Assembly: GCA_945902075.1 (NCBI GenBank) | Contig: CAMDMA010000008.1 | Location: 1 to 64,000, forward strand | Direction of reading: 5' to 3' | DNA: 64,000 bases | Origin: Candidatus Kuenenia stuttgartensis | GTDB lineage: Bacteria > Planctomycetota > Phycisphaerae > Phycisphaerales > SM1A02 | Shown: piece after piece, positions 7,511 through 17,597 of the stretch | Numbering within the stretch: position 1 is the stretch's first letter | How the letters are laid out: every line of letters starts with the position of its first letter | Translations under genes and position numbers: made by a program | The notes under the pieces: generated by a model | What the model was told of the DNA's origin: nothing | What the model saw: only the letters and a program-made list of their open reading frames with translations | The model's database searches: none

Positions 7511-10240
7511 TTGGCACTCGGAAGGATTCTGAGGTTCGCGATCGTGTCAGAACACGAAAAAACACGTTCCGTATCTGTGACTGCCGCTCCCGCGTCATCG
7601 GTTGCGACATCGGTTGCGACATCGGTTGCGACATCGGTTGCGACACCCGTCGCGACATCCGTCGCGTCCTCGTCGGCTCCGCCGCGATCGCGCATGGGTG
7701 TGTTGCGCGATTTTTGGCAAGTTCCACTGCTCATCGCCGGAGTCGGGGGCATCGCTGCTGCCGTGTGGTTCGCGCGTGCCCATCCTCCGAAAAACGACTT
7801 TGACGCCGCGCTTGACCAGGCAGCGGAACTCATGGCCAAGGGTGATCTTGCGCCAGCAGAGTACATCTTGAAGCAGGTCATCGATCTGAATCTCGCGAAG
7901 GCACCCGAGTCGATCATGCCGCGTTTTCTCGCGATGAAGGCAGATCTTTCGGCACTCGAAATGAAGGGTGTGGACGCGCCGACGAAGGCCGCGGATCTCG
8001 CGCTGATTGACGCCTATGACGCGGCAAAGTCCGCGGGTTGGACGCTGACACCTGAGCAGGTCGTGGTCTATTCGAAGAGCCTTGTCCGAACCGGTCGCCA
8101 GCAGGAGGCGATCGCGGTCGTGAGCGCGGGCGCGTCGGCGGAGGACGCGGAGGCATTTCGTCGACAGACGCGTCGTACCGCGCTCGAAGCCTTCCTTGAC
8201 GCGACGAAGAGTGGCGCCGAAGGCGCAAAGGGTCGCGCGTCGCCAGAGGTCATGCTCGCCGAAATTGACGCATTTCGCGCGGATCCCGGACTGTCGCTCG
8301 AGGAAGCTGCATGGGCAGCTGCGCGCGCCGCAGAGATTCGCATCGCGATGGGCGCATTCGAGCTCGCGGCCGACAAACTGCTCATCGACCTCTCCCGCAT
8401 TGAGGGTGCGGAGGTGGCCCGACATGATCCAACTCATGATCCAACTCATGATCCAACTCACGATCATCCTGGTCATGAGTCCGATCATGATTCCAATCAG
8501 GATTCGAGTCATGCGAAGTCTGATCAGGGTGAGCCCGACGAGACCGAACTTCGCGGGATCCTCGCGGAGCTCTATGGGCTACGTGCAGAGGCTCTGCGGC
8601 GGATGAGCAGGTTCAACAAGGCGCGCGAGGAGTTTGAGCACGCTGCGTCCATTGTTCGTGCCGGAACTCCGACCGCGGCTTCCATCGACATCGGGCTCGG
8701 CCGCACGCTCCTTGAACTCGGTGACGACGATCTCGCGGAAAAAGCTTTTGATCGCGCGGTGCTCGCGCAGCACAAGGGTGATCTCGGACACTCCGCGCGG
8801 CTCGGGCGTGCGGAGGCGCGTTCCAATCTTGGTCGTTTCGCCGATGCGCAGGTGGATTTTGCTGCGCTCCGTGAGGCGGTCGCTCGCGGCGATGTCACTC
8901 CTGAGCGAGTCGTCGCGATGCAGTCCCTTCTCGTAGAGCATGGGCGGAATGCACTTGTCGATGGACGGCTGATTGAGGCGCTTGAGCTTGCGCAACTCGC
9001 GATCGACCTTCGCGAGAAGGGTCGAGTGATCGCCGATGCGTACGTTGTCGCCGGTACTGCTGCGAAGGCCGAGGCTGATCGGATCCTTTCCGGTTCAGAC
9101 GCTGGTCTTGAGGGGCTTTCGCCCGAAAATCGTGTTGCGGTCAATGGCCTGTTGCGGCGCGCCGGAGACATGTTCGTCGACTTCTCTGGAACGCCCGAGT
9201 GTCGTCAGGCGACAGACAACAGTTACGTGCAGAGCCTTCGCAACGCCGCCGAGTGTTATGACATCGCTGGCTGGCACGACCTCGCACTTGCACGATGCGA
9301 GTTGCTGTTGAAGGCACTTCAGCCCGATGATCCGGATCGTGGCGATGTGTATCTCCGTATCGCCGCGATGCGTGAGGCCGAGGGTGAATACGGCGAGGCA
9401 GTCGTCAATTACCAGAGTGCGATTGATGTGCGCCGAGAAGGCAGTGACTACACCGCGCGCGCGGTTGTGCCGCTTGCGCGTGCGCTTGATGCGGGTGGTC
9501 GTGGTGACGAAGCCATCGCAAGTTTGCAGCGCGTGCTCGCAGGCGATTATGGGCTCAAGCCAGACGCGGTTGAGTACTTTAATGCGCTCGACCTTCTTGC
9601 ACGGATCCAGTTTCGGCGAGAGCGTTTCACGGAGTCTGCAGAGTTGCTCCATGAGGCTCTCGTGCGTTGCCCTGATTCGAAACGCGTCGGTGAGTTGCGC
9701 TTCCGGCTTGGCGAGGCGTACATCGGTGTTGCTCGAGGTGCAAGGATTGAGTCGCAGACTGCAGATGCGACCGCTGCAGCAAAAGCGCGCTTTGCCCAAG
9801 AGTCGAAGGATCGATTCACCGAGGCACGCAGAATCTTCGACCAGGCGATCCAAGCGCTCGAAGAGCGTGGAGCCGAGCTCGATGGACTCGCGCGGGACAT
9901 GCTCCGCGAGGCGCACATGCGTCGGGCAGATTGCGCGTTTGATATTGGCGAGTTTGAGGACGCGATCGCGCTTTACGAGGCTGTTGATCGCAAGTATCCA
10001 GAGCATCCCGCATCGATGGTCGCGCTGATTCAGATTGTGAATGCGTGCGACCAACTCGGCGAGCGGACGCGCGCAGAGACTGCCCATCGTCGTGCGCAAC
10101 TCCGATTGGCACAACTTCCCGACGAGTCATTCTTCGGTGGAAGTGGCATTCTTTCGCGTGAGAGCTGGGAGCTCTGGCTCCGCAACCATCCGCCGTCGCG
10201 CCGCAGCGTGGCAACGGCTCCGGAAGGGGTGGCACCATGA
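7511..10240 (+). CDS. Large TPR-repeat protein, N-terminal TM, with (SVAT)n and (HDPT)n low-complexity segments
   Basis: Repeated TPR-like helices, one TM segment (LLIAGVGGIAAAVWFA); start may instead be GTG at 7544. Confidence 0.8.
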   Translation: MALGRILRFAIVSEHEKTRSVSVTAAPASSVATSVATSVATSVATPVATSVASSSAPPRSRMGVLRDFWQVPLLIAGVGGIAAAVWFARAHPPKNDFDAALDQAAELMAKGDLAPAEYILKQVIDLNLAKAPESIMPRFLAMKADLSALEMKGVDAPTKAADLALIDAYDAAKSAGWTLTPEQVVVYSKSLVRTGRQQEAIAVVSAGASAEDAEAFRRQTRRTALEAFLDATKSGAEGAKGRASPEVMLAEIDAFRADPGLSLEEAAWAAARAAEIRIAMGAFELAADKLLIDLSRIEGAEVARHDPTHDPTHDPTHDHPGHESDHDSNQDSSHAKSDQGEPDETELRGILAELYGLRAEALRRMSRFNKAREEFEHAASIVRAGTPTAASIDIGLGRTLLELGDDDLAEKAFDRAVLAQHKGDLGHSARLGRAEARSNLGRFADAQVDFAALREAVARGDVTPERVVAMQSLLVEHGRNALVDGRLIEALELAQLAIDLREKGRVIADAYVVAGTAAKAEADRILSGSDAGLEGLSPENRVAVNGLLRRAGDMFVDFSGTPECRQATDNSYVQSLRNAAECYDIAGWHDLALARCELLLKALQPDDPDRGDVYLRIAAMREAEGEYGEAVVNYQSAIDVRREGSDYTARAVVPLARALDAGGRGDEAIASLQRVLAGDYGLKPDAVEYFNALDLLARIQFRRERFTESAELLHEALVRCPDSKRVGELRFRLGEAYIGVARGARIESQTADATAAAKARFAQESKDRFTEARRIFDQAIQALEERGAELDGLARDMLREAHMRRADCAFDIGEFEDAIALYEAVDRKYPEHPASMVALIQIVNACDQLGERTRAETAHRRAQLRLAQLPDESFFGGSGILSRESWELWLRNHPPSRRSVATAPEGVAP
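7596..7667 (+). repeat. 12-bp tandem repeat (catcggttgcga), 4 exact plus 2 degenerate units
   Basis: Directly read. Confidence 0.95.
8423..8458 (+). repeat. 12-bp tandem repeat (catgatccaact) x3 plus decayed flanks
   Basis: Directly read; encodes HDPT repeats. Confidence 0.95.
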
Positions 10241-10743
10241 GCCATCCTTCCAAGGCTGTACCGATGGCGTCATTGACGGTTCCGGCCAGTGATCGCCTGC
10301 TTGAGATCGCCCACCGTCGCCTCGCCTCTGCGCGTGCTATGAAGATGCTTTCTGGACGCGAACCCGAGTTGCTCGCACTTGTCGACATGGCGGGGCGTGG
10401 CGAATTCTCGCAGCTTGACGCGGAAGACGCGCTCTCAGCGCATCTCGCTGAGCGCGAAACCTACATCGATGCGATGCGCGCGTACAACGATGAGTGGTCA
10501 AGGTACGCGGCTTCACTTGGCGGCACTACGCCGAGCACCACAGATCCCCTTTGCCAGGTTGCTTCGGAAATTACGGCAATTCTTGAGTGGATCGAACGCT
10601 CGGATGCGCGGTTCGTTGAAGAACTCGCCGTGCGACGCCGTCAGGCTGGTGCTGAGATCGGTCGCGCCGACGGTGCCCGTGCAGCGAATCGCGCGTACGC
10701 ACCGCAATCGAATCAACCACGTTTCACGGATAGGAGGGGCTGA
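10237..10743 (+). CDS. Small helical protein upstream of flagellar regulators (possibly FlgN-like export chaperone)
   Basis: Position and helical composition only. Confidence 0.45.
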   Translation: MSHPSKAVPMASLTVPASDRLLEIAHRRLASARAMKMLSGREPELLALVDMAGRGEFSQLDAEDALSAHLAERETYIDAMRAYNDEWSRYAASLGGTTPSTTDPLCQVASEITAILEWIERSDARFVEELAVRRRQAGAEIGRADGARAANRAYAPQSNQPRFTDRRG

Positions 10744-11699
10744 TGGCTGCGATTCCGAATCAAACTTCCGAGTTCGCTGATTTCGTTCGCACCTTCACCG
10801 AGGCCACTTCGCGACTTCAAGAGACGCACGTCGCGCTTTCGTCGCAGGTCGAGCGGCTCCAAGCAGAACTCGCTGAGGCAAACGAGCGCCTCCGCCGCTC
10901 GCGCTCGCTCGCGGCGCTCGGTGAGATGGCTGCAGGAATTGCCCACGAAATCCGCAATCCGCTTGGTGCGATTGGACTCAACGCTGAGTTACTGAAGGAG
11001 GACGTTGCGGATCGTCCCGAGGCACTGGCAAGTGTCGACAAGATTCGTCGCGCCGCAGATCGGCTCGACCGAATCGTGCGCGATGTGCTGAGTTTCGCGC
11101 GAGACACGCGCGTGCACGCAACGCCCACGAGCGCAGCGGAGATTTTTGAACTCGCAGCATCCGATTGCGAGGCCGTACTTGCCAAGGAAGGCATCGTGCT
11201 TCGCATGGCGATCGAGGGCGACTGCCGACTCTCCGCTGATGGACCATTGGTCGCGCAAGCGATCGCAAATCTCGTTCGGAACGCAGCAGAGGCAATGAAA
11301 TCGAGCGATGTGCGCGAAATCACCCTCGCCGCGCGCGAAGCACGCCTGCGCACGGCGGATGGCACGCGTCGCGAGTTCATCGTCCTTGCCGTCGAGGATA
11401 CCGGTCCCGGTATTCCATCCGAGGCACGTGAGCGCATCTTCAATCCGTTCTTCACGACGCGCGAGGAAGGCACCGGCCTTGGACTCGCAATCGTGCATCG
11501 CATCGTCGACGCACACGGGGGTATGACCTCCTGCGCTGACGCTACGCGAAAGCTCGCCAACGGCAACGCTGGCGCGCGACTCGAGCTCTCGCTTCCGCTT
11601 GAGTCGAAAAAAGTTGCGGCCGCCGATGGCGTGTCGCTTGGTGAAGCGGTTCGCCGAAGGATCGGCGGAAACCAACAGGTCCACGCAAACGCAGGATGA
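10743..11699 (+). CDS. Soluble sensor histidine kinase, FlrB/FlgS/AtoS-like
   Basis: AAGIAHEIRNPLGAI H-box, NLVRNAAEA N-box, DTGPGIP, GTGLGLAIVHRIV; no TM. Confidence 0.9.
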   Translation: MAAIPNQTSEFADFVRTFTEATSRLQETHVALSSQVERLQAELAEANERLRRSRSLAALGEMAAGIAHEIRNPLGAIGLNAELLKEDVADRPEALASVDKIRRAADRLDRIVRDVLSFARDTRVHATPTSAAEIFELAASDCEAVLAKEGIVLRMAIEGDCRLSADGPLVAQAIANLVRNAAEAMKSSDVREITLAAREARLRTADGTRREFIVLAVEDTGPGIPSEARERIFNPFFTTREEGTGLGLAIVHRIVDAHGGMTSCADATRKLANGNAGARLELSLPLESKKVAAADGVSLGEAVRRRIGGNQQVHANAG

Positions 11700-11712
11700 A
11701 GGAGTCGTCCCT

Positions 11713-13245
11713 ATGGGCAAAGTACTAGTCGTCGATGACAAGGAACTGATGCGCGACAGCGTCGCCGCGATCTTGAGCCGCAAGGGTCACACGGTGTACA
11801 CCGCACCTGATGCGCGTGCCGCACTCGCGCGCGTTTCCGACAAGCGGCCGGAATGCGTGGTCACGGACCTGCAGATGCCGGGCATGAACGGTCTTGAGTT
11901 ACTCGAGGAGATTCGGCGCATTGACGCGGAACTCCCAGTCGTTTTCATGACGGCGTTCGGCTCCGTCGAGACGGCCGTCGACGCGATGCGCAAGGGTGCG
12001 CACGACTATGTGACCAAGCCATTTTCCGGCGATGAACTTGCGATCTCTGTAGAGCGTGCGCTTGAGCATGCTCGATTACTACGAGAAAATCAGGTTCTGC
12101 GCGCCGTCGCGACACCACAAACGCGCCGTGCGCAGACCCATCGCATGATCGGTTCAGGCTCGGCGATGGAAGAACTCCGCGCAAAGCTCGCGCCGATCTC
12201 AGGGAGTCACGGCACAGTGCTCGTCACTGGCGAGTCAGGAACGGGCAAGGAGGTTGCCGCGCGATTCATCCACGAAAATAGCCCGCGCGCATCTGGGCCA
12301 TTTCTTGCGATCAACTGTGCGGCACTTTCATCGTCACTTCTTGAGAGCGAGCTCTTCGGTCACGAGAAGGGCGCCTTCACCGGCGCAGACCGACTCCGAA
12401 AGGGCCGATTTGAACTCGCCGATGGCGGCACGCTCCTCCTCGATGAGATCAGCGAGATTCCACCGGATTTACAGGCGAAACTCCTCCGAGTCTTGCAGGA
12501 GAAGAGTTTTGAGCGCGTTGGATCGAGCATTGCACAAAAAGCTGACGTTCGTATTCTCGCGACAACCAATCGAGATCTCGCCCGCGAAGTTGACACCGGG
12601 CGCTTCCGCGGTGATCTCTTCTTCCGCCTCAATGTGCTTCCGATTCGTATGCCAGCGCTGCGCGAGAGAATCTCTGATATTCAGGAGCTCGCGGAGCATT
12701 TCCTCGGCCTAGTTTCCGACCGCGAGGGCGGGAAGCGGAAGCGGCTCTCGAAAGATGCACTCGCCATATTCGAGGGGTACAACTGGCCGGGTAACGTGCG
12801 CGAGTTGCAGAATCTCTGCGAACGCGCGGCGGTACTTGCGTCGAGTGATTTGATTTCACCTGAACTTGTGGCGCCTTGGCTCGTGGCCTACACAGCGGGT
12901 GGCGCCATGCAGAGCATGGGTACCTCTGTGCCGTCGGGCGGAATCGCAGCGAAACTGTCACGCCCAACGGCGAATGACGTTCCGATCATTGAGACTTTCG
13001 CAGCGGCTGCGAACGCTCTCATTGGAAACTCCGCTTCAACGGGTGATGGCACCGGGATTCCAAGTCTGGTGTGCGATGGCGCGCTCACACTTGATGAAAT
13101 CGAGCGTCGATCTATCGTCGCAACGCTTGAACGCAACCGCGGACATCGGCAGAAGAGCGCGAAGGCACTCGGTATCGGCGTACGCACACTCGGGCTCAAA
13201 CTGAAGAAGTGGAAGGAAGAGTTGCTCGTCCCAGCAGAACTCTGA
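11713..13245 (+). CDS. Sigma-54-dependent response regulator, FlrC/NtrC-like
   Basis: Receiver domain MGKVLVVDDKELM...; GESGTGKE, GAFTGA, Fis-type C-terminus; start at 11713 rather than 11599. Confidence 0.93.
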   Translation: MGKVLVVDDKELMRDSVAAILSRKGHTVYTAPDARAALARVSDKRPECVVTDLQMPGMNGLELLEEIRRIDAELPVVFMTAFGSVETAVDAMRKGAHDYVTKPFSGDELAISVERALEHARLLRENQVLRAVATPQTRRAQTHRMIGSGSAMEELRAKLAPISGSHGTVLVTGESGTGKEVAARFIHENSPRASGPFLAINCAALSSSLLESELFGHEKGAFTGADRLRKGRFELADGGTLLLDEISEIPPDLQAKLLRVLQEKSFERVGSSIAQKADVRILATTNRDLAREVDTGRFRGDLFFRLNVLPIRMPALRERISDIQELAEHFLGLVSDREGGKRKRLSKDALAIFEGYNWPGNVRELQNLCERAAVLASSDLISPELVAPWLVAYTAGGAMQSMGTSVPSGGIAAKLSRPTANDVPIIETFAAAANALIGNSASTGDGTGIPSLVCDGALTLDEIERRSIVATLERNRGHRQKSAKALGIGVRTLGLKLKKWKEELLVPAEL

Positions 13246-13257
13246 ACGGAGGTCGCG

Positions 13258-13683
13258 ATGATCGACGGATTTCTTGGCGGTTCATCACTTCCCGCGCTCG
13301 AGCGTTCCATGCAGTTCATGGCCGCTCGGCAGAAGCTTCTCGCCGGTAATCTCGCCAATGCCGAAACGCCTGGGTTTCGACCGATTGATGTCGATCCGCG
13401 TCGGTTTCAAGGTGCGCTCCGCGAGGCGCTCGACGCCGACCGGATCGATCAGCAGGGCTCGCTTGCCTTCGATGACACGGCGCCGATTGCGTTTACCGCG
13501 ACCGGCACGGAGCTCAAGCCAGAGATACTTGCCGACAACATCATGTTTCACGACGGAAACGATCGGAGTATGGAACGGCTTATGCAGAGGGTGACGGAGA
13601 ACGTCTACGCGTTCCGCACAGCGTCGCAACTGATGCGTAACCAGTTTGAACTGCTGAATTCTGCGATCCGCGAGCGGCCGTAA
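13258..13683 (+). CDS. flgB: Flagellar basal-body rod protein FlgB
   Basis: N-terminal rod motif (LLAGNLANAETPGFRPIDV) and context. Confidence 0.92.
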   Translation: MIDGFLGGSSLPALERSMQFMAARQKLLAGNLANAETPGFRPIDVDPRRFQGALREALDADRIDQQGSLAFDDTAPIAFTATGTELKPEILADNIMFHDGNDRSMERLMQRVTENVYAFRTASQLMRNQFELLNSAIRERP

Positions 13684-13705
13684 TCGGCACTGAAGGAGAC
13701 ACAGT

Positions 13706-14107
13706 ATGTTTGGAGCTCTCGACATCTCGACTTCGGCGCTTGTCGCCAACCGGACGCGATTCGATGCCATCGCGGCCAATCTCGCGAACGTCGACGTGCC
13801 AGTCGACCCGAAGTCGGGCAAGGTTCCGTTCTCGGAACGGGTGGTCTACTTCGCTTCCGGCGACCCGGTTTCTGGCTCTGACCTCGGCGTCCACGTCGCA
13901 GAAATCGCCCCGCGCAACGCATTCCGCCTTGCTTACGAGCCGGGGAGTCGGTTCTGTGATGACCGCGGTTATGTTCGGTACGCGGACATAGACCCAGTGG
14001 TGCAGCAGTCAAACGCGATGCTCGCGAGCCGGAGTTACGACGCGAATCTTGCCGCGATCGAGGCGACCAAGTCGATGATTGACGCGTCGCTTCGCATCAT
14101 TGCGTGA
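13706..14107 (+). CDS. flgC: Flagellar basal-body rod protein FlgC
   Basis: FDAIAANLANVDVP, C-terminal SYDANLAAIEATKSMIDASLRI. Confidence 0.92.
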   Translation: MFGALDISTSALVANRTRFDAIAANLANVDVPVDPKSGKVPFSERVVYFASGDPVSGSDLGVHVAEIAPRNAFRLAYEPGSRFCDDRGYVRYADIDPVVQQSNAMLASRSYDANLAAIEATKSMIDASLRIIA

Positions 14108-14147
14108 TCGGTGGCGTGTATCGCGCATGATGCGCGACTCTCGGAAC

Positions 14148-14163
14148 TGGCACGCGTTGTGCT
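14148..14163 (+). promoter_or_regulatory. Putative sigma-54 promoter TGGCACGcgttGTGCT upstream of fliE
   Basis: One mismatch to TGGCACGNNNNTTGCW, correct spacing, intergenic, 54 nt upstream of fliE start. Confidence 0.65.
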
Positions 14164-14216
14164 GAGGCAGTGAAGAGGACCCCGGCAAACCGCCTGGGTA
14201 GAGAGACGAGACCGTC

Positions 14217-14516
14217 ATGATCGACCCACTTGGCATTGTTTCCCGTGTGAACCCGCAGGCTGGCGCCGGCATCCGGCCGCCTCAGGGTGCTGCTGGGGCG
14301 AATTTCAAGCAGGAACTGCTCGATGAGATGCAGAAGGTCAACGAGATGCAGCAGGACGCCACGCAGGCGACCAACGAGTTACTGACCGGTCAGCGCGACG
14401 ACATCGAAGGCGTCATGATCGCGACGCAGAAGGCTGATTCGGCCTTCCGCATGCTGTTGGCGCTGCGAAACAAGGTCGTTGATGCCTACGACGAGGTCAA
14501 GAATATCCGCGTCTGA
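14217..14516 (+). CDS. fliE: Flagellar hook-basal body complex protein FliE
   Basis: ATQKADSAFRMLLALRNKVVDAYDEVKNIRV C-terminus. Confidence 0.92.
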   Translation: MIDPLGIVSRVNPQAGAGIRPPQGAAGANFKQELLDEMQKVNEMQQDATQATNELLTGQRDDIEGVMIATQKADSAFRMLLALRNKVVDAYDEVKNIRV

Positions 14517-14558
14517 TCCGCGCAGCTTCCGAGAGCATTTGAGACCGATTCGATTCAA

Positions 14559-14589
14559 GGGCGCGTTCTTCGGAGCGCGCCTTTTCTTT
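14559..14589 (+). terminator. Intrinsic terminator after fliE (GGCGCGTTC-TTCG-GAGCGCGCC then TTTTCTTT)
   Basis: 9-bp stem with UUCG loop followed by T-rich tract. Confidence 0.8.
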
Positions 14590-14763
14590 GGAACGGGTCC
14601 GGGGAGACGCGCCGGATATGCCGAGCGAAATCGGCCGATCTGCGCGCAGACTTTGCGGACTGAAACACTTCCATGCCGATGAGGATTCTCCCACAGTGCG
14701 TCGCCAGGATGGCGTCGCGCGGGAAACATCGACATCGCGGCGCAAAGGCATGGAGGCCAACGC

Positions 14764-16431
14764 GTGCAAGCACTCCGAAACATTCTTGAACTCGTTCGTA
14801 CGCGTATGGCGGGGCTTCCGGCCTCTGCCAAATTGCTTGCGGGAAGCTTGGTCATCATCATCGCGCTCGGGCTTTTTCTCGTGGCGCAGTGGAGTTCGAC
14901 TTCGAGCAATGTGCGCTTTCCTGTGAAGGCCGTTTCCTATGAGGAGGCACGGCAGTTTCTCGCTGGCCGCGGCGTGACCTTTGAGGAGAAAGACGGCCAA
15001 CTCATGGTGCCGGTTGCTCGGCTCAATGAGCTCGTATCGCAATTCGAAGAGCAGTCAGGTGGCGAGGGTGGTGGAATTGATTTCGAGGGGATGCTCGCGC
15101 AGGACAGCCCCTTTGATACCGGTCCGCAACGCGACACGAAAAAACTCATCGCCTTGCAGAACATGCTGGGCACGACGATTAGTGGATTCCGAAATGTGAA
15201 GAGCGCGCGCGTCTTTATCGCGCCAAAACCGAGCACGCCTCTGGGCGCGTCGCGATCGGTGCAGACTGCATCAGTCTTCGTGACGATGCGCGCGGGCGCA
15301 CTCACGCAAGAGCAGGCCGATTCGATCGCGGCCATGGTCGCGGGAACGCAATCGGGATTAAAGCCAGAAGCGGTTTCGATCAACGACGGATCAAAGCTCT
15401 ACCGGACAAGTTTCGGCAGGGCGGGCGCGACGGGCGAAAACCTCGAGCAGTCGTTGGCAATTGCGGAGCGAGTGCAGGCGAGTATCGCGACCATCGTCGC
15501 GATTCAGGGCGCCATGATTGCAGTCAATCCGCAAGTGGTGACGACCGAGCGCACGAGCACGAAGACGGAGTTTCGCGACGGCATCTCGGTGCCAGTGAGC
15601 GAGTCCACATCGACCTCGGAGATGAAGGGTGCACCTCGATCAGGTGAGCCGGGTTCTGTGCCAAACACGGGACTTTCCATCGTTTCGACTTCGGGCGGCG
15701 CTGCGCAAACGTCGACGGAGCGCGCGGAAAGCCGTTACAACGCCGTGATACCAGGGACGACCATTGTCGAGAAGGATCACACTGGATACGCGACGAAGAT
15801 AGATGTTGGTGTGTCGATTCCGTGGAGTTACTTCGTGCGGGTTTGGCGCCAGCGCAATCCAACAGTGGAAGGCGAAGTTGCGAAGAATCCAGATGAGGCA
15901 GCCATCGCTGTGATCCGCGATGAAGAGTTTGCGCGCATCCGTAAACTCGTCGAGCCGATTGTGTCTACCGACGCGGTCGAGGGTGGAAAGAAGGGCGTTG
16001 TCGAGGTCAGTCACTACTACGACTTCGAAGAGGCGCCGCAGCAAGTAACGATGGCTGCAGGGCTCGGCGAATTCGTTCTTGGTGGTGGGAGCGGGGCGGG
16101 CGGCTCCGCAAGCGGCTTGATCAAGCCGATCGGGCTCGGAGCGCTTGCGATCGTCAGCCTCTTCTTTATGTTTAACATCGCCCGCAAAGCATCGGCGCGC
16201 GAGGAACTTCCAAGCGCGGAGGAGCTGGCCGGAGTGCCGCCGAAGCTCGAGTCAGACGATGCAGAAATTGTTGGCGAAGCCGACGAAGCAACCCCCGCGC
16301 TCGAGGGAATGGAACTCGACGATGACAGTCTCCGTCGCGGACAGATGCTCGATCAACTGAACGAAATGGCAAGTCGCGACCCGTCAGAACTCTCTGGCAT
16401 CTTGCGTCGATGGATGCGGAATACCGCCTGA
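14764..16431 (+). CDS. fliF: Flagellar M-ring protein FliF (GTG start)
   Basis: YscJ/FliF-type fold sequence, two TM segments, C-terminal LSGILRRWM. Confidence 0.92.
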   Translation: MQALRNILELVRTRMAGLPASAKLLAGSLVIIIALGLFLVAQWSSTSSNVRFPVKAVSYEEARQFLAGRGVTFEEKDGQLMVPVARLNELVSQFEEQSGGEGGGIDFEGMLAQDSPFDTGPQRDTKKLIALQNMLGTTISGFRNVKSARVFIAPKPSTPLGASRSVQTASVFVTMRAGALTQEQADSIAAMVAGTQSGLKPEAVSINDGSKLYRTSFGRAGATGENLEQSLAIAERVQASIATIVAIQGAMIAVNPQVVTTERTSTKTEFRDGISVPVSESTSTSEMKGAPRSGEPGSVPNTGLSIVSTSGGAAQTSTERAESRYNAVIPGTTIVEKDHTGYATKIDVGVSIPWSYFVRVWRQRNPTVEGEVAKNPDEAAIAVIRDEEFARIRKLVEPIVSTDAVEGGKKGVVEVSHYYDFEEAPQQVTMAAGLGEFVLGGGSGAGGSASGLIKPIGLGALAIVSLFFMFNIARKASAREELPSAEELAGVPPKLESDDAEIVGEADEATPALEGMELDDDSLRRGQMLDQLNEMASRDPSELSGILRRWMRNTA

Positions 16432-16485
16432 TTCTTGCGACGAGCGCGGCTCGTGAGCTCGAATGAACCCAATGGAGTTTGACCG

Positions 16486-17526
16486 ATGGCATACCGCCCC
16501 GGCATGAAGCTTCCGAAGTCCGCCGAAGAACTCGACGGCACCCTCAAGAGTGCAATCCTGCTGCTTCTGCTCGACGCAGACAGCGCAGGGAGCATTCTCA
16601 AGGAAATGCCTACAGAGTCTGTCGAAGAAGTCACGCGAGCGCTTGCTGCGCTTGGCGATGTTCCGCGCGAACTTGGGCAACAGGTCATCAGTGAGTTCTA
16701 CTCACTCGCGATGGCACAGGGGTATGTTCGCGAAGGAGGCCTTGATTACGCGCGTAACTTGCTCAAAAACTCGCTCGACTCGAAGACTGCTGAAAAAGTG
16801 ATTCAGCAAATTCAAACGCAAGTTCAGAAGACGCCGTTTGCATTTCTGCAAAAAGCGGAGAGTGAAAACCTTCTCACATTCATTCAAGAGGAGCACCCGC
16901 AGACGATCGCGCTGATCGTTTCGCATCTTCCGCATCACAAAGCGAGCGAGATTCTTATTGGTCTGCCGCCAGGCAAGCAGATTGAGGTCGTTCGTCGTGT
17001 TGCAAATATGGAGCAGACGAACCCTGAGGTGATTCGCGAAGTCGAAGCCGCACTCGAGAGTCGACTCTCCAACATGATCGGTACATCAAGTGAAAAGGTG
17101 GGCGGAGTAGAAACCGTTGCAGAGATCTTGAATCTCGTCGATCGTTCGACTGAGCGCTCCATCATGCAGGGCGTTGAGAGCGAGGATCCCGATCTTGTTG
17201 AAGAGATTCGTCGACGCATGTTTGTCTTCGAGGACATCAACAACGTCAACGACAAGGGAATTCAATCAGTGCTTAAGGAAGTCGAGAACGACGAACTTTG
17301 CCTCGCACTCAAGACGGCATCCGAAGCACTCAAGAACAAGATTCTCGCCAATATGTCGTCGCGTGCTGCAGAGTCGATTCGCGAAGACATGGAGTTCATG
17401 GGGCCTGTTCGTATCAGCGACGTCGAGGCTGCTCAGCAGCGCATTGTCGACATCGTGCGCAGGCTTGAGGAGGCTGGTGAGATCATCATCTCTGGCCGTG
17501 GTGGCGAGAAGGATGTCGTGGTCTAA
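16486..17526 (+). CDS. fliG: Flagellar motor switch protein FliG
   Basis: EHPQTIALIVSHL, MFVFEDI, MSSRAAESIREDMEFMGPVRISDVEAAQ. Confidence 0.96.
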   Translation: MAYRPGMKLPKSAEELDGTLKSAILLLLLDADSAGSILKEMPTESVEEVTRALAALGDVPRELGQQVISEFYSLAMAQGYVREGGLDYARNLLKNSLDSKTAEKVIQQIQTQVQKTPFAFLQKAESENLLTFIQEEHPQTIALIVSHLPHHKASEILIGLPPGKQIEVVRRVANMEQTNPEVIREVEAALESRLSNMIGTSSEKVGGVETVAEILNLVDRSTERSIMQGVESEDPDLVEEIRRRMFVFEDINNVNDKGIQSVLKEVENDELCLALKTASEALKNKILANMSSRAAESIREDMEFMGPVRISDVEAAQQRIVDIVRRLEEAGEIIISGRGGEKDVVV

Positions 17527-17597
17527 GCCAGACACTGTTCAAAGCAAAAAGTCCGTATTTATTGGCGAATGTGCGCGTCAACGCGCAGACAACAAAC

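Noticed and set aside
7596-7667. Could the tandem repeats be a CRISPR array?
   Set aside because: Units are only 9-20 bp, contiguous without spacers and often in-frame coding.
9095-10114. 339-aa minus-strand ORF opposite the TPR gene
   Set aside because: No recognisable domains and the plus-strand TPR gene explains the region.
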